A stretch of 64,000 bases of DNA from assembly GCA_026724425.1 (NCBI GenBank), contig JAIUCV010000011.1:4733501-4797500 (forward strand). Reading direction: 5' to 3'. Below the pieces are notes generated by a model. The model was not told the DNA's origin, searched no databases, and saw nothing but the letters and a program-made list of their open reading frames with translations. Position 1 is the stretch's first letter, and each line of letters opens with the position of its first letter. Shown one piece after another: positions 12,605 through 24,579 of the stretch. The DNA is from Erythrophleum ivorense. Lineage: Eukaryota > Streptophyta > Magnoliopsida > Fabales > Fabaceae. Position numbers and translations under genes: made by a program.

Positions 12605-12905
12605 CTCCTCTCCCTGGAGAGATATTTAAATTACACAATTCTCCCTTTTATTATAAAAGTATAAAAAATATCTCCTAAAACTAAAATACGACAAAAAATA
12701 CCCTTAAGATTAATAATGATTTCTTTTATTAAGAATATAACTTATTTAAAAAATATTTTTTAAAAAAATTTATTTTAATGTTATTTATTTTGTTTTGAAA
12801 ACTATAAATCTAATTTATTCTATATTAAAAAATTGATTATTTTTATATTAGTGAAATATATTTAATATTTTTATATTATATAAATAATATATGAAATGAT
12901 ATCTT
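12605..12905. repeat. Dispersed AT-rich repeat, copy 1
   Basis: The text from 'gatatttaaattacacaattctcc' through 'cccttaagatta' and 'tttcttttattaagaatataac' recurs in diverged form at about 38240-38490, with the same order of short blocks. This suggests a non-coding transposon family or MITE. Ends and target duplications were not resolved. Confidence 0.45.
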
Positions 12906-13070
12906 GGTCAAAATAAATGTAGTTATAATTCTTTTTTTTTTTTTGTTATGGAAGAGGTTAGTGTAGCCCATCTGTTAATTTTAAGAGAATGGAATATAAA
13001 TTTTTAAAAGAGAAAAAAATGACCATATAATTTTGACTTCTCACCCAAAGAAAAAAGTAATTACATATAC

Positions 13071-13077
<7 letters not shown>

Positions 13078-13114
<37 letters not shown>
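13078..13114. repeat. (AT)n microsatellite
   Basis: Uninterrupted alternating AT of about 37 bases. Similar runs lie at 14526-14544, 17342-17378, 25288-25313, 42645-42668, 43661-43681, 61037-61057 and 62991-63010. Confidence 0.95.
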
Positions 13115-13117
<3 letters not shown>

Positions 13118-13430
13118 TTCATTCATTCTACTTGGATATAGAGTTGAGTTACTACAAGTACTAAAGAGTAATCATTAATTAAAAAGAAATCAGTTATTAA
13201 CCTAAGATAAGCTCATATTTAATAAACCTTATATATATATTATTTATTTTGTATTATTTATATACTATTTATAGCGTAATATTAATATAATATTATTTAT
13301 ATATTATTCATATATTGTTTCACCTGTACTATTTTTTTCGCTGTGGGCTCTGTTTCTTTTTTCATCTTCTTCTGTGGGCCTCGGATTCTTTTTTATTTTT
13401 TTTCCCTGTGGAGCCCGCAAGATAAATTGA

Positions 13431-13654
13431 GTCTCTGTCCCACGTGACGTGGTGGTTAATAAAGACTATACTTTAATTGCGATCGACTACCAAGTCAAAA
13501 ATGTGCTCAACGACAGATGTACTATCCATTCATCTCCACCAGTCAACGCCTAAAGATTAAACCAACAAAGCCAATATAAACATATCGTCTTCTCATCTGC
13601 AAACCGGTATCTTCAGAAGAATTATACTGATATTGATGTTGATATTGCAGAACA
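13431..13654 (+). promoter_or_regulatory. Hydrolase B promoter: G-box/ABRE, W-box cores, TATA
   Basis: CCACGTGACGTGG at 13440-13452 overlaps a G-box (CACGTG) with a second ACGT core, the arrangement of a coupled ABRE. AGTCAA (13492-13497) and AGTCAAC (13541-13547) are reverse W-box cores. CCAATATAAAC near 13571-13581 can serve as CCAAT/TATA. TATTGCAG at 13643-13650 is an acceptor-like site just before the ATG. The spacing suits a start of transcription near 13600. ABA or stress regulation is an inference. Confidence 0.5.
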
Positions 13655-16244
13655 ATGTTCATGTTAGCAGCATCTGTGTTGTTAGTGATGGTTCTGATGT
13701 ATGCATATTACGAGAGGAAGATGAGGCCTCCAGAACCAAGAATCTGTGGGACACCAAACGGTCCACCAGTCACTTCCCCAAGAATCGAGCTCAGTGATGG
13801 TAGACATTTGGCTTACAGGGAAAGAGGCGTCCCTAAACAGACTGCCAAATACAAAGTCATCCTTGTCCATGGTTTTGACAGCTCCAAGGACCTCTATTTG
13901 CCACTTTCTCAAGTACGACCTTTCTCTTTGTATGCACGTTCAGTATTTGCTTGATTTGATCACCAGCTTGACGAGTAGTTTGAAAATTCACTATTTCTTA
14001 CGTGCTATTCTATGTTTTCTGGGATTTTAAATAGAAAAAAAACGTATATAAACACTCTCTTTTAAGCCTGATCCATTTGCAAATAGAACTCAACTTAATT
14101 TTTATAGATTTGTTATTAAATTATTTAATAAAATATAACATCTGTAAGTAATCTTTTGAAAATTTTATTGATGTGATGCTAAATTATTGAAAAATTTGAT
14201 AGTAAAAACAGAAAATTCAATCCAAGTTTTCTTCATAAAAATATCTCCCTCAACTTTGAAAACTAACAAAAAAAAAACTCTTCAATTATCATCGTTCAAA
14301 GTTTAAAATCTTTTTGTTTTTCTGTTAACTTTGTCACGAGAGATATCATCTCGAATTTTATCATTCATTATTTCTAAATAAAGAAGGGTGCTTCACTTGA
14401 TAAATAATAAAATTTGGAACAACATCTTTATTAACACAATTTTAAAGAAATGGATAAAAATGTTTAAATCCTAAAAGGTAATGGCTAATGAAAGAATTTT
14501 CTTTCTAGTTTTCAAAATTATAGAATATATATATATATATATATTTCAATATTATAGTACAAAATATTAAAATAGCATAGTATTCCTTCCCCATGAGCTC
14601 AAGATGGTCGCTATCTCAGTCACAGAGAAGACGTTTTTATGGAATACAAATTTATATACAAGAATGCAAGTCTGGATCTCTCTAATTGCAGCTAGATTCT
14701 TTGTCTTTTCGGCATATTTCATCATAAAGGACTCCGTCGCCTCATTTACTAGTTGATACTTAATGTAAATTTTTCAACGGTTTGAGTTTTTGGAATAACA
14801 GAGTAACAGACATTCCCTTGTACTTGGATAAGTTTGACATTTCGAAGCAAAAATTCATAGATAAAGCATATAAAAATCAACGCTGAATGGAGGTAGAATT
14901 CAGATTCTTGCAGCTAATTATTGCATAACTGGGGTAAAATAAAAAAAGCTTATTTGGTATTGCAGGAAGTAATGGATGAGATGGGGTTGTACATAGTGAC
15001 ATTTGACAGAGCTGGATATGGAGAAAGTGATCCAAACCCGAAACGCAATGTGAAGACTGAAGCATTTGATATCCAAGAACTGGCTGATCAGTTGAAGCTG
15101 GGTCAAGAATTCTATCTCATCGGAGTCTCCATTGGAACATACCCCGTCTGGGCTTGCCTCAAATACATACCACACAGGCGAGCTCTGTTATCATATTCCT
15201 TTATTTTTACATTTTCATAGACCAAATCTGAAGGTTTTTGGGACATTTAGCCTTTCATTATAAGATGAGTCATCATCAAACTTGTTGAGGACTTTGGTCG
15301 GTGCAGGCTAGCTGGAGTGACACTGGTAGTTCCTGTGATCAATTTCTGGTGGCCATCTTTTAGTCCAGAATTGGCGAACGAGGTATTCCAGAAGCAACTC
15401 AAAAGGGACCAATGGAAACTGAGGATTGCACACTATGCCCCTGGTCTGGTCTATTGGTGGATGACCCAGAAAAATTTCCCTTATTGTTCTATAATGCAGA
15501 GACACCCAATCCTAGCTAACAGACGGGACGTCGAAACTATAAAGCAAATGTCACATGTACCTATGCCTCATGAGGTTTGTTTCGCACTTACAAATATTGT
15601 CCCGTTATGTTCATGTTTATGTCAATGTTCATGCTTCAAGGTTCAAATCATTATTTTTTCAAAAACAAAACGGATCCCATGTAATACCAGAGAAGGTTTA
15701 GTGGGTGAAGGGCTCAAATGAGACGCATTTGAGTGGGTTTTACTCCCTCTCGTCTTTTTCTCACCTGCCGGATTTAGCGGCTGAAAAGTAGGACTCTTTT
15801 ATTACAAAACATTTCAATGTTCATGTTCTATCTTTTTCAGTGGGTTAAAAATTGGATCTTTCTGATTATGAGTACTTACAGACCCAATTTCCGTATTAGT
15901 ATTGTGAGAAATGAAGGTTTTGGCTTGGATTGCAGCATAAGATTAAGCAGCAAGGTGAATATGAATCGCTACATAGGGACTTAATAGTGCATTTTGGAAG
16001 GTGGGAGTTCGACCCAATGGAGCTGAAAAATCCATTCCAAGAAAATGAAGGTCGCGTGTATCTTTGGCAGGGTCATGAAGATAAGCTGGTACCCTATGAA
16101 CTCCAACGATACCTCTCAAAGAAGCTTCCATGGATAAAGTACTGTGAAGTTGCAGATGGTGGGCATCTCATGATTCACGAACCAGGTTTATGTGAAGCTA
16201 TTTTCAGACAGCTTTTGCTTGGACGACAACCCTTCTTCCAGTAG
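13655..16244 (+). CDS. Alpha/beta-hydrolase family protein, paralogue B
   Basis: Four coding exons: 13655-13912, 14966-15177, 15307-15574, 15936-16244, giving 348 residues. Exon phases are identical to A and C. It begins with a hydrophobic segment (residues 1-17), then the conserved SPRIELSDGRHLAYRERGVP block, HGF near 72-74, nucleophile elbow G-V-S-I-G with Ser141, Asp295 in WQGHEDKLVPY and His323 in DGGHL. The catalytic triad is therefore complete. Intron 1 is long (1,053 bases) and holds an (AT)n run. Intron 2 uses a GC donor (CACAG|GCGAGC). A polyadenylation signal AATAAA lies near 16299. Its promoter has a G-box/ABRE not seen as clearly in A or C, so expression may differ. The substrate is unknown. 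Confidence 0.9.
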
Positions 16245-17336
16245 CCTTGAACTCGTTCACTGTACAATCATCTTGTGTTTCGGGTAACTTTGTTACAATA
16301 AAATTACAACTCTGGCAGTTCGAACTTCTGAGTTTCACTCATTGTTGATATCATATTAATTTTTCTATCATCAAATGACAAATAGTTTAGCTTTTATCTT
16401 TTTCTAACTAGTACTCTAGCCTGTTCTCGTGGTGAAAAAACTAGAAAGCACTGGCCGATTTAACCCCAAAAAAAAAAAAAAATGGAAAGCTAGCTATGCA
16501 CCTTCCAAATGACCCTCAAAATTGGTCTTTATAAACACTGGTCAACAATTAAAAAACAAAAGGATAAAACCAACCCGAACCAATCAGCAGTTCAAATGAC
16601 TATGAAATTAACTCATCTTCTGCTTTACCTGATCTTCCTCTACCTTCACCATTTCTTTCATTTTAAAGTTTTATCACCGTGAAATATTGAAATTAGATGA
16701 GATGATGATGAGAGAAATGAATGGATTTTAAAAGAGAAAAAGTTATTTTCTTCTCCCTCAATAAGCATATGAAAGTCTCTTTGAGAGAAGGAAATGAGAC
16801 GTAGCTGCGGTAAACGCTGTCTGGGAGAAAAAAAAAAAATGAGAAGAAAAAAAGGGAAGGAAGGATGAGAAAGTGAGAGAGAAAGGTAACGTTGGGAAGA
16901 GAAAAGAAAAGGAGAGAGGAAGGATGGGGCTTTTTGACATTATCGTTGTATTGGGAAAAATGTTTGAGTTAAATGTCCAACTGCATAAATAATTTTTTGA
17001 ATTGCTTAATTTTTTTCTAATTAAAGGCCCTTATATTCCAATTTATTTATTTTGAAAATGCAAAAGGAAATTTTCTGCATTCAAAAATATTTATTTATTT
17101 TCCTAAAAATATACCACTGAACGCAAACATGCCAGCACCGCGTTCGGTGGTGTGGGTATGATTAAATCACACTGAATTTGGAGGAGGGAGTAATGAATTT
17201 TATTTTTTTTAAATATTTGGGAGGGGGTGGTTGGGGGGAGAGATATTGGGGAGGGAGGGTGGTTGTAACATAATATATAAAATACAGTTTATATTATATA
17301 ACAAATATAATATATTAATATTTTTAATATATTATG

Positions 17337-17380
<44 letters not shown>

Positions 17381-17690
17381 TATTGGTTCAATCACAGTTA
17401 GAATTATAAGTTATGAATTATTTATTTTTCTAGCTGAATAATTAATTTATTTTTTTAAAAATATTGCTTGCTTGTACGTTTACAAGTCAAATTCTTGAAC
17501 CTTATATTCTGCTATCAAAATAAAATGCTGTATATCATTGGCTTTGAAATGTATAATGGGAAGTTTGAATATATTATGGCCTTGCAAATATTGTGGCAAC
17601 CAAAAAAAATTGTTGCTCACACACTTGGACATCCCTCTCTGGTGGTAGCTATATAAATGTAATGCAACATAACAACATAAACCATTAGTT
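16245..17690. other. Intergenic stretch after hydrolase B
   Basis: 3' UTR of B to about 16330, then non-coding DNA. A GA-rich patch (16680-16930) produces a spurious Ser/Phe-rich minus ORF. An (AT)n run sits at 17342-17378. The ORF at 17468-17656 has no recognisable motif. No gene supported. Confidence 0.4.
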
Positions 17691-17925
17691 ATGATTCAAT
17701 GGTCAAGAGTATAGACAGTTGGCTAGAGTTTCTAAAGTCGGATCATAAAATTTGATTGTTAGGAAATGGTAAGTATGGTTTGAGCTACCCACCTTGATCA
17801 TGCCAAGCAGTCAATACCTCCTCTGATGGGCCAAGCGCGTCATAGAGTTGGTCTCCCTAGGACAAGGGACCACTAGTAGTCTCGTGATACCATGCAAGTC
17901 GCCACACTTTTATGTGGAAAAAATT
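17690..17925 (+). mobile_element. SINE-like sequence with A/B-box-like motifs
   Basis: A GC-richer island in AT-rich DNA. TGGCTAGAGTT (17720-17730) resembles an RNA polymerase III A box and GGTTTGAGCTACCC (17777-17790) a B box, 46 bases apart, as in tRNA-derived SINEs. A unique-looking body follows to about 17925. No poly-A tail or clear target duplication was found, so it could be another repeat. Confidence 0.25.
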
Positions 17926-17939
17926 GAGGTGCTCGGTTT

Positions 17940-18335
17940 AATTTAATTTGTTGCATTATAAATATAATTTTTATATATAACTTATATAATGTTTAATATA
18001 TTTTTATATTTATTATTTTATCTTTTAAATTATATTTTTAAAAATAAAAATAAAATAATCATTTCTCATCTCACTTATATCGATTTATTTATATTTTATA
18101 TTTTTTATTATTATATTCTTTAACCAAATATACTATTGGTTAAAGGATGTAAATATAAAAAAAATATAAAAATTGAATAGATAGTTGCAAGAGAGATAAA
18201 ATAATTTTTTATTTTTTATTTAAAAATATTTGATAATTAAAATAATAATTTAATAAATAAACAAATAATTATAAGAATATAACAAATATTACATAAATTA
18301 TAAAATTAAAATGCCTTTCAAATCAAACAAAGTCT
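17940..18335. mobile_element. Fold-back MITE with about 180-bp inverted arms
   Basis: The left arm (about 17945-18130) and right arm (about 18140-18330) are imperfect inverted copies. Blocks such as ATATTTTTTAT, ATAAAATAA and the CTTTAACCAA/TTGGTTAAAG pair at the centre (18118-18148) appear in mirror order. No ORF. Such transcripts fold into long hairpins that can feed small-RNA pathways, which is inference here. Confidence 0.55.
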
Positions 18336-18339
18336 TAGT

Positions 18340-20040
18340 AGGTACAAGATGCACGTATATTTAATAGTTAGAATTTAATTTATAAATATAAGGCTTGGTG
18401 TACAAAATAAATACATTTAATATGCGTTAAAATTTCTTTTTATATGAACCATATATAAAACCAACCAACACTCAAACGTGTGTCAACCAGCTATCATTAG
18501 AAACATTAAGAAGTCAAACTTCTTACCAAAAGAAAAAGAAAATTCTAATTCAGGGGGCTAGAGGAGTCCGACATATGATTAATTAATCTTCTAAGATTAA
18601 GAGATCAACCTTATGATTAATCTTTAAAAAATTTGAACTTGATTTTCGATCACATTTGTTGGGTTAGGAGTGAAATTTGAAAAGATTGCTGTTTTTCAGG
18701 CTTGAGGTGAATCTCGGCCCAGTTTACCCAGAAAAAAAAATATTCTTGACTTTGTCCTTTTTTAAAAATCTAATTTACGTTTTTTTAAAAACTTGACTTA
18801 ATTGAGAAGAAACTAGCAGTACTACCGTGAATGCACGGGCAGGTTAAAAAAATTTTATGGGGCCCGCAGTTTCGTGGGTCCCACACAAAAGATAATATTA
18901 AAAAAATTTCGGAAATCAATTTTATCAGTACTATTTGAACAATATAAATCAACAGTACAAGTGATTCGATTTTTCTTTTATTGGCTGTGAATTCTACCAA
19001 AAGAAAACAGTGATCCCATAAAAAAAAGAAACAGTGCAAAAAAACAGTATCATGATGGGACATTATGAACAGTTAAGAATAGTAAAAATAAACAGTAAAT
19101 TACACGGCTTTTATATGTAAAAGATGATTCAATCCTTCAATGTGAAGTTTGCGCCACTTTAAGAATAAATTATTAAATTGAGTTAAAGATTAAAAATTGA
19201 TATGATTAATTATTAATGTTTATAAAAAGACTAAATCAATGATCTTACGGGTATCATTTACTTACACAATTCAGTGGGGGACAGCCGGACAGGGTTGGGA
19301 TTCTTCTGAACCAAATCGATGCTTGACGTGATTCCTTAAAATAAAAAAGGACTATACCTGAAATAGAAAAACAAACCCTCTTCACAAAAGAAAAATCTTT
19401 TGATCAGGTTGTTTCGTCCAAGGAAAAACTTTTAAACGTGGTGTCGTTAACGCCACTCATATGATGCAAAAGTTATACTTAAATGGTGGATAATTTGGAA
19501 GGTTAGTCACTTTGATAAAATTTTATATCATTGTATTAGTTGTGTAATTTAATTTATGATTCGATTTAAGTATGACTTCTTATATTTTTATTATTAAAAT
19601 TTTAATTTTAATATGATAATTATATGCTTTTAATAATAATATAATAGATAAATAATGTAATTAAAAATATACACTTCTTTAAAAAATTATATATTTATTA
19701 TATTATTATTAAAAAATAAAATGTTATCATATTTTACTTAAAAATAATGATAATAAATATATTAAACAAACTGTATGTAAATTTTTTTTTTTCTTATCAC
19801 TTGTTATAGTGTGTTTTTCTTAAATTTAAACCACCCCTTTTCTGCCACTTGTCAAATATCATTATCTGTGACGTCTAGTGCCACAGCCTTTATTTGACGC
19901 ACCCTAGAAGAATCCAACACAGTTTTAAACCCAAATTTATTATTGTTATGTTAAAGTATATTTTGTAAATTTTTTTATAATAAAAAAAAAATAGTATGCA
20001 ACGACTTGCCAATACATGGGATCTCAATAAAAAAATAGAG
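18340..20040. other. Intergenic AT-rich stretch
   Basis: No supported gene. Short ORFs lack motifs. Small GC-richer pieces (18810-18890, 19270-19340, 19870-19920) do not resemble known genes and may be old repeat fragments. Confidence 0.35.
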
Positions 20041-20044
20041 CTAT

Positions 20045-20245
20045 AACTATGATTCTGATTGGTTCATAGAATTATAAATGTAATTTTTTTATAGAATTTA
20101 TATAATATCTATTATATTCTTATATTTATTATTTTATTTATTAAATTATTTTAAAAAAAATAAAAATAAAATAAATATTTTTTATCTCATTTATTCTTAT
20201 CTATTTATATTTTATATTTTTTTTATTATTACATCATCCAAACTC
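20045..20245. repeat. Single-arm relative of the fold-back MITE
   Basis: The order of blocks here ('aaatgtaatttttttatag', 'cttatatttattattttat', 'aaaataaaaataaaataaat', 'tatctatttatattttata', then a CATCATCC-like end) matches the left arm at 17945-18130 by eye. It is probably a half or diverged copy of the same family. Confidence 0.45.
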
Positions 20246-20249
20246 TCAA

Positions 20250-21690
20250 TTTTCTGTGAGCTCCAGGATTCTTTGAGAGACTTGTCACAAGATTTTTGTA
20301 ATATTGTATAACGGGCAGGAAAAAAAAAAGAATAAGCAGTATATTATATTAATATAGGGCCTACACTTTTTATTTATTTATTTATTATTTTTTCATCTAA
20401 TTCATGTTGTGTAGTTACCTGTGGTTATAGTTCTTTTTTGCATGTATAATGTTTATTATATTATTGTAATAAATATTTAATAATTTTTATTTTTTAAAGT
20501 AAAGATATAAGGGTTTTTTATTTTTAAAATTATTTTTTATTCTATTATCCATTACATTATTTCTCATTATGTGTACTAAATGGGACATTAGAAATAGTTA
20601 AAAAATATGATAAGGTTCCTTAAATTTGTCATGAATGAAAATATAAAATAAATGAGCCGATAAAATTTAATGAAATATATTGACATCATATTAGATTTCA
20701 TTTAGTGAACACAAAAAACTAAGAATTAGAAGAGTGAAAATTAAATATGCATAAAGATTTATATCAATGAAGAACTTATGCATGTTCTATTCCCTCATTT
20801 ATTTGTCAATTTTATCCCTCTGTTTTCTTTGCTATTAAGTCGACCTAATGACATGCTGGCCTGAGCTCATTTATTTGTCAGATTTTTTTTTCTATTCCCT
20901 CTTTTTTCTTTTTCTATTCCCTCATTTATTTGTCAGATTTTTTGAAGAAAAAGTAAAAAAAAAAAAAAAGATCCAAGCCTGAGCTCAATAAAATAATATT
21001 TATTTATTTAAATTAATTCTAAAACTTAAAAAGAAAGGATTACTTGAGATTTTTTTTAAAATACTTCTATAAAATACTACACATTTTCAAACACCAAAAT
21101 CACTTAAAACTTTTTAAATTATATATTTTATTAGACAGAAAATAATTAAACTAATAAATATAACCCTTTTTTAAAATCAATTGGAGCTCTAGATTTAAAG
21201 CTCAAATAAAATTTTCTAGGCCAATAGTCAAGTTTACTACCAGGTATGTTACTAGGGTTATAAATGAGTTGAGCCAAATTTAATCATGATCAAGCTTGAT
21301 TAGTTCTAAACGAAGGTATTCAAAGTTTACCTACAAAAACTTCAATTTTTTTGTATATATGTATGTATACAAAAAATTAATAAAAATACATATTACAATG
21401 TGTGAATGGTGCAAACTTTTTATATTTAGCTTTAATCTTTAACAAAATCATGTGTTTGTGTGCGTATGATATTTTCTTACTAATGGAATTGTTCGCAAGC
21501 ATAATGAGTCAAGTACTAAATTTTTAAGTTTACTTTTTTCCCCTCATGCGTGTCTACACAAGTTTTGGGTATGGGATTAATCCCATATGAACTTTGTAGT
21601 TAATTTTGTCTGTAAGTGTTTTTTTTTTTGCAAGTATGAACCCCTGATATTGCAAAAAATTCTCAACCCTAAGTTTATGCATATTTTATC
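20250..21690. other. Intergenic stretch with short repeats
   Basis: AT-rich, no gene. The string TCTATTCCCTCATTTATTTGTCA occurs at about 20786-20808 and 20913-20935, with partial copies at 20866-20880 and 20891-20900. 'cctgagctca' recurs at 20860 and 20979. This suggests a local duplication. Confidence 0.4.
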
Positions 21691-21780
21691 ACTTAAAGTC
21701 ATTAATTATAAGTTTAAACTCATCTTATTTAACTGAATGAATTTAGTATTTTGATCAAACTTGTTCATTTAATAAATACA
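21691..21780 (+). repeat. Direct repeat, left copy, flanking the virus-derived insert
   Basis: About 88 bases, from ACTTAAAGTCATTAATTATAAG to AATAAATACA. They recur at 24580-24667 with only about three differences. The pair brackets the virus-derived segment 21781-24579. Confidence 0.85.
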
Positions 21781-22335
21781 ATAGGAAAAGGTGGAGGAAT
21801 GCCTCGCCTATAAAAAACTTTGTAATCTTCTTTGTAAAGCAGATCGAGCAATCTAGTAATCAAAAGCTCTCTATCATACTCTCCCACTTTCCTCTGCAAT
21901 AAACCTTGTATCGTGAAGCATTATCAATAAAAAGCAGAATATTTCTTATTTGCGTACAATTAAGGTATGAATTTCTAACTTCCTTGTAAGAGATTAAGGA
22001 TAATAATTTCTGATCTTATATTCCAAACATGAATTGATCCTCCACTACACTCATACTGGAATGAGGATTAAAAAATCATTGAACAGTGAATTATATTATG
22101 GAATATTACACCTCCGGTAGAAAACGAAGGATAGTTATGCTGAGCTAAACTGAAGGAGGAAGGTCTTGACTCTTGAAGATGATGCCATATAAAAAGACTT
22201 CTGCATGAAATAGAGTAGAGTTCCTTCTATCACCCGGTTTAATTTCGGTCAAACGTATTCCGTAATATAAATCACTATTGAATGTGTAGTTGATTGTGCT
22301 CATTTCAGGCTATCCCAGTAATGGTATTGGGTGTG
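21781..22335 (+). promoter_or_regulatory. Promoter/leader-like part of the endogenous pararetrovirus fragment
   Basis: A TATA-like CTATAAAAAA at 21808-21817 is followed by a pyrimidine-rich leader-like stretch and AATAAA signals at 21898-21903 and about 21926. This arrangement resembles the terminally redundant transcript start and end of plant pararetroviruses. No long ORF. Assignment rests on position beside the virus-like coding pieces. Confidence 0.35.
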
Positions 22336-22339
22336 CTGA

Positions 22340-22566
22340 TTTAATTTTAAGGATTACTTATGTACTTAATAAGAAGAATAGAACCTCGAATATATAAAAT
22401 AGATCAGAGTAAACTACCTAACAGTAGTTATATTCCAATAGATAATGAAACTCTAGTAGCTTCACCTTACATGTTAGGAGGTGAAGGTGATAATACATGG
22501 AATCTGACTAACTGGACTAATATGTATCTCATGAAACAATTAGGATGTTTTCTTTACATTTATTAG
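22340..22566 (+). pseudogene. Endogenous pararetrovirus fragment, plus-oriented N-terminal piece
   Basis: A short ORF (22360-22566, 68 codons) with a RIEPRIYKIDQSKLP start. I associate this with the N-terminal part of the polyprotein of Caulimoviridae such as florendovirus-type elements. It breaks off at 22566, where the opposite-strand piece begins, so the viral sequence is rearranged. The family call is tentative; non-viral origin is possible. Confidence 0.35.
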
Positions 22567-22569
22567 ATA

Positions 22570-24240
22570 AATATTCTCTTCGATAATCTTCTCTTCTACC
22601 TATAGTGTCTACATATGGTATTAAATCTGTTCTATCATTAAATGCTTTTCTATAGTCACCTAAGATGGTTTCTGATATTAACCTAGGTAGTTTTTGATAA
22701 AATAATTCTAAATAGAATCTTTTTTGTTCATGTGTTAAAAATCTTACTTCATAATAATACTTTTAATATTCACAGATATATTGATTTACATCATTAGGAT
22801 TTAGAGTACAAATCTCTATTTGATGTAATTTTGTTATTGCTTAGTTGATTTTGGTTGCTTCATTAGCTCCTACATTCCGTCCTAGAAATTCATTTCTTAA
22901 TACTTGTTCATCTTTTCTGATTAGTAAAGCATAAAATTCTCGTCTTGAATTATAATCTGTTACTTGTCTTACATTTTCTCGAAATTCTTCAAGTAGACTT
23001 TTCCACCATTCGTGGACTATTCCTGTAAAGCTAGATTCAACTACTAAACTATAAGTATTGTTATCTATATTTCTATGTAATAAGGCTATTGATTGTGCTT
23101 TATTCCATTCTTCTAATCTTTTCTCTCTGTTTAAATTACAATCTAAATTTAATCATATTCTTAAATTTGGAATTTGTCTAGTTTCATATTGTTCTAATGA
23201 ATGAGGTAGGAAACTACTCCTATTTGATGGTGTATAAATGGTTTTGAACATAAGTTCACTATTTTTATTTTTTAATGGTTCTCTATGTTTTAATTCATTG
23301 TTAATTATTTCGCTTTCTCTATCTATTATGGGCTCACTAGTGCCAGTGTTCATTTGATTATATGCTGGAGCTTGTAAATTATAAGGGTTTGATGGTTCTT
23401 GTTCTTGTTTAATTGTATTTTGCATATTCAATTCTTTAAATTCATCCTATATAGTAAGATAGCTTAATTCTTCTTTAATAGCCTCTGAATTTTCTTCTTC
23501 TTGACCCATTCTTTTTTCTATTTCATCTTGTTCTAATTCATCTAATATTTGCATCATATTTACTTGCTTGACTTCTTCCTTCTTAGATTTAAATTTGGGT
23601 ATTAAGCTTAATAAGAATTCTTCATCATTATCTAATCTATCTACTAATTTCATTAAACTTATTCTTTCTTCTTCACTTTTTAATCTTTCTTCTGGTGAGA
23701 TATAGTCTATTTTGTTCCTCAATGATTCGTATTTCTTTACCTTTAGTTTTATGGATTTCATCATATATAGTCCATAAATTATTATTTATGACTCCTTGCC
23801 CTTGTTTTAATTCTTCAGTTATTATTCCGATTTCATATATTTGTTCATTCATAGGTTTACTTTTTACTTGAGATTCTGTTACTTCACCAAATATTGCTTC
23901 ATTATAGAGTTTCATCATATTTATTTCAAGTTGTTCTTTTATTTGGGCTAACTTACTGTGTGTTTGTATTCCTAAAGCCTGTCCTATTAAGTTAATATTT
24001 TGTTTCATTTCACTTACAATGGAGCTTACTTCTTCGATTTCTCCTTTTAATTCATATAATTTTTGTTCGAATGGTTTGGTTAATTCCTTCAATCATTTCA
24101 TCCTATTTTGTTGTGGTTCTTAATCTAAAATTTTTTTTTATTTCTTTAGGTGTTCGTGCTATAGTTCCATCCAAATCATATATTTCTATTTCCTCATCTA
24201 TATTGCAAAGACACAAAAAAAAAACAATAAGGATTATGAC
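22570..24240 (-). pseudogene. Endogenous pararetrovirus fragment, coiled-coil and coat-protein-like region
   Basis: Three minus-strand ORFs in series (23673-24092, 23447-23764, 23153-23431) and a broken continuation to about 22570 come from one ancient polyprotein. The first two are Glu/Lys-rich with heptad-like spacing, so a coiled coil is likely. The third is Asn/Gln-rich. The broken stretch (about 23150-22600) has a Trp-Trp motif and an ordered set of Leu/Phe blocks as in the capsid region of Caulimoviridae. Frameshifts at about 23690 and 23450 and several stops disable it. No reverse transcriptase is left in the window. A retrotransposon gag is the alternative reading. Confidence 0.45.
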
Positions 24241-24579
24241 GAGATTGGTGTAGGGAGCAGGAAGGGAGGGAGCTTGAAGCTTGTATATGTGCGGGGAGCA
24301 AAAGGCCATAAATGTGAATAAAGAGAGAGAGTCAGAAAGAGCAGAGTTGGTAGACCATGGAATGTTTATGGTCCCCTAGGACCCCAAATTAACTCACCAA
24401 TTTTTTTTAGCCGTAAAGGTTCCAAAGACCTCTTCTCTGTCTTTGGCTACTTTTGTGCTTCCTCCTTTTATTCCTTTCCCTCGTGTTATAATGACCAATG
24501 AACAACCTACACACCCTGAAACCAGATGTGCCTCTTTCATCTTAATCTTCTATGTGGGGTGCAAATGAGAATTTAAGAA
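24241..24579. other. Non-viral-looking segment between virus fragment and right repeat
   Basis: About 340 bases, richer in G/C and pyrimidine, inside the direct-repeat bracket but without recognisable viral motifs. It may be filler copied from elsewhere in the genome during repair, or unrecognised viral sequence. Confidence 0.3.

Larger units (their letters stand above)
11883..13430. other. Intergenic region between hydrolases A and B
   Basis: Holds the 3' UTR of A, with polyadenylation-like AATAAG near 11969, then AT-rich non-coding DNA. About 12605-12905 is one copy of a dispersed AT-rich repeat. A pure (AT)n microsatellite covers 13078-13114, followed by four ATTC units. No gene is seen. 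Confidence 0.5.
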
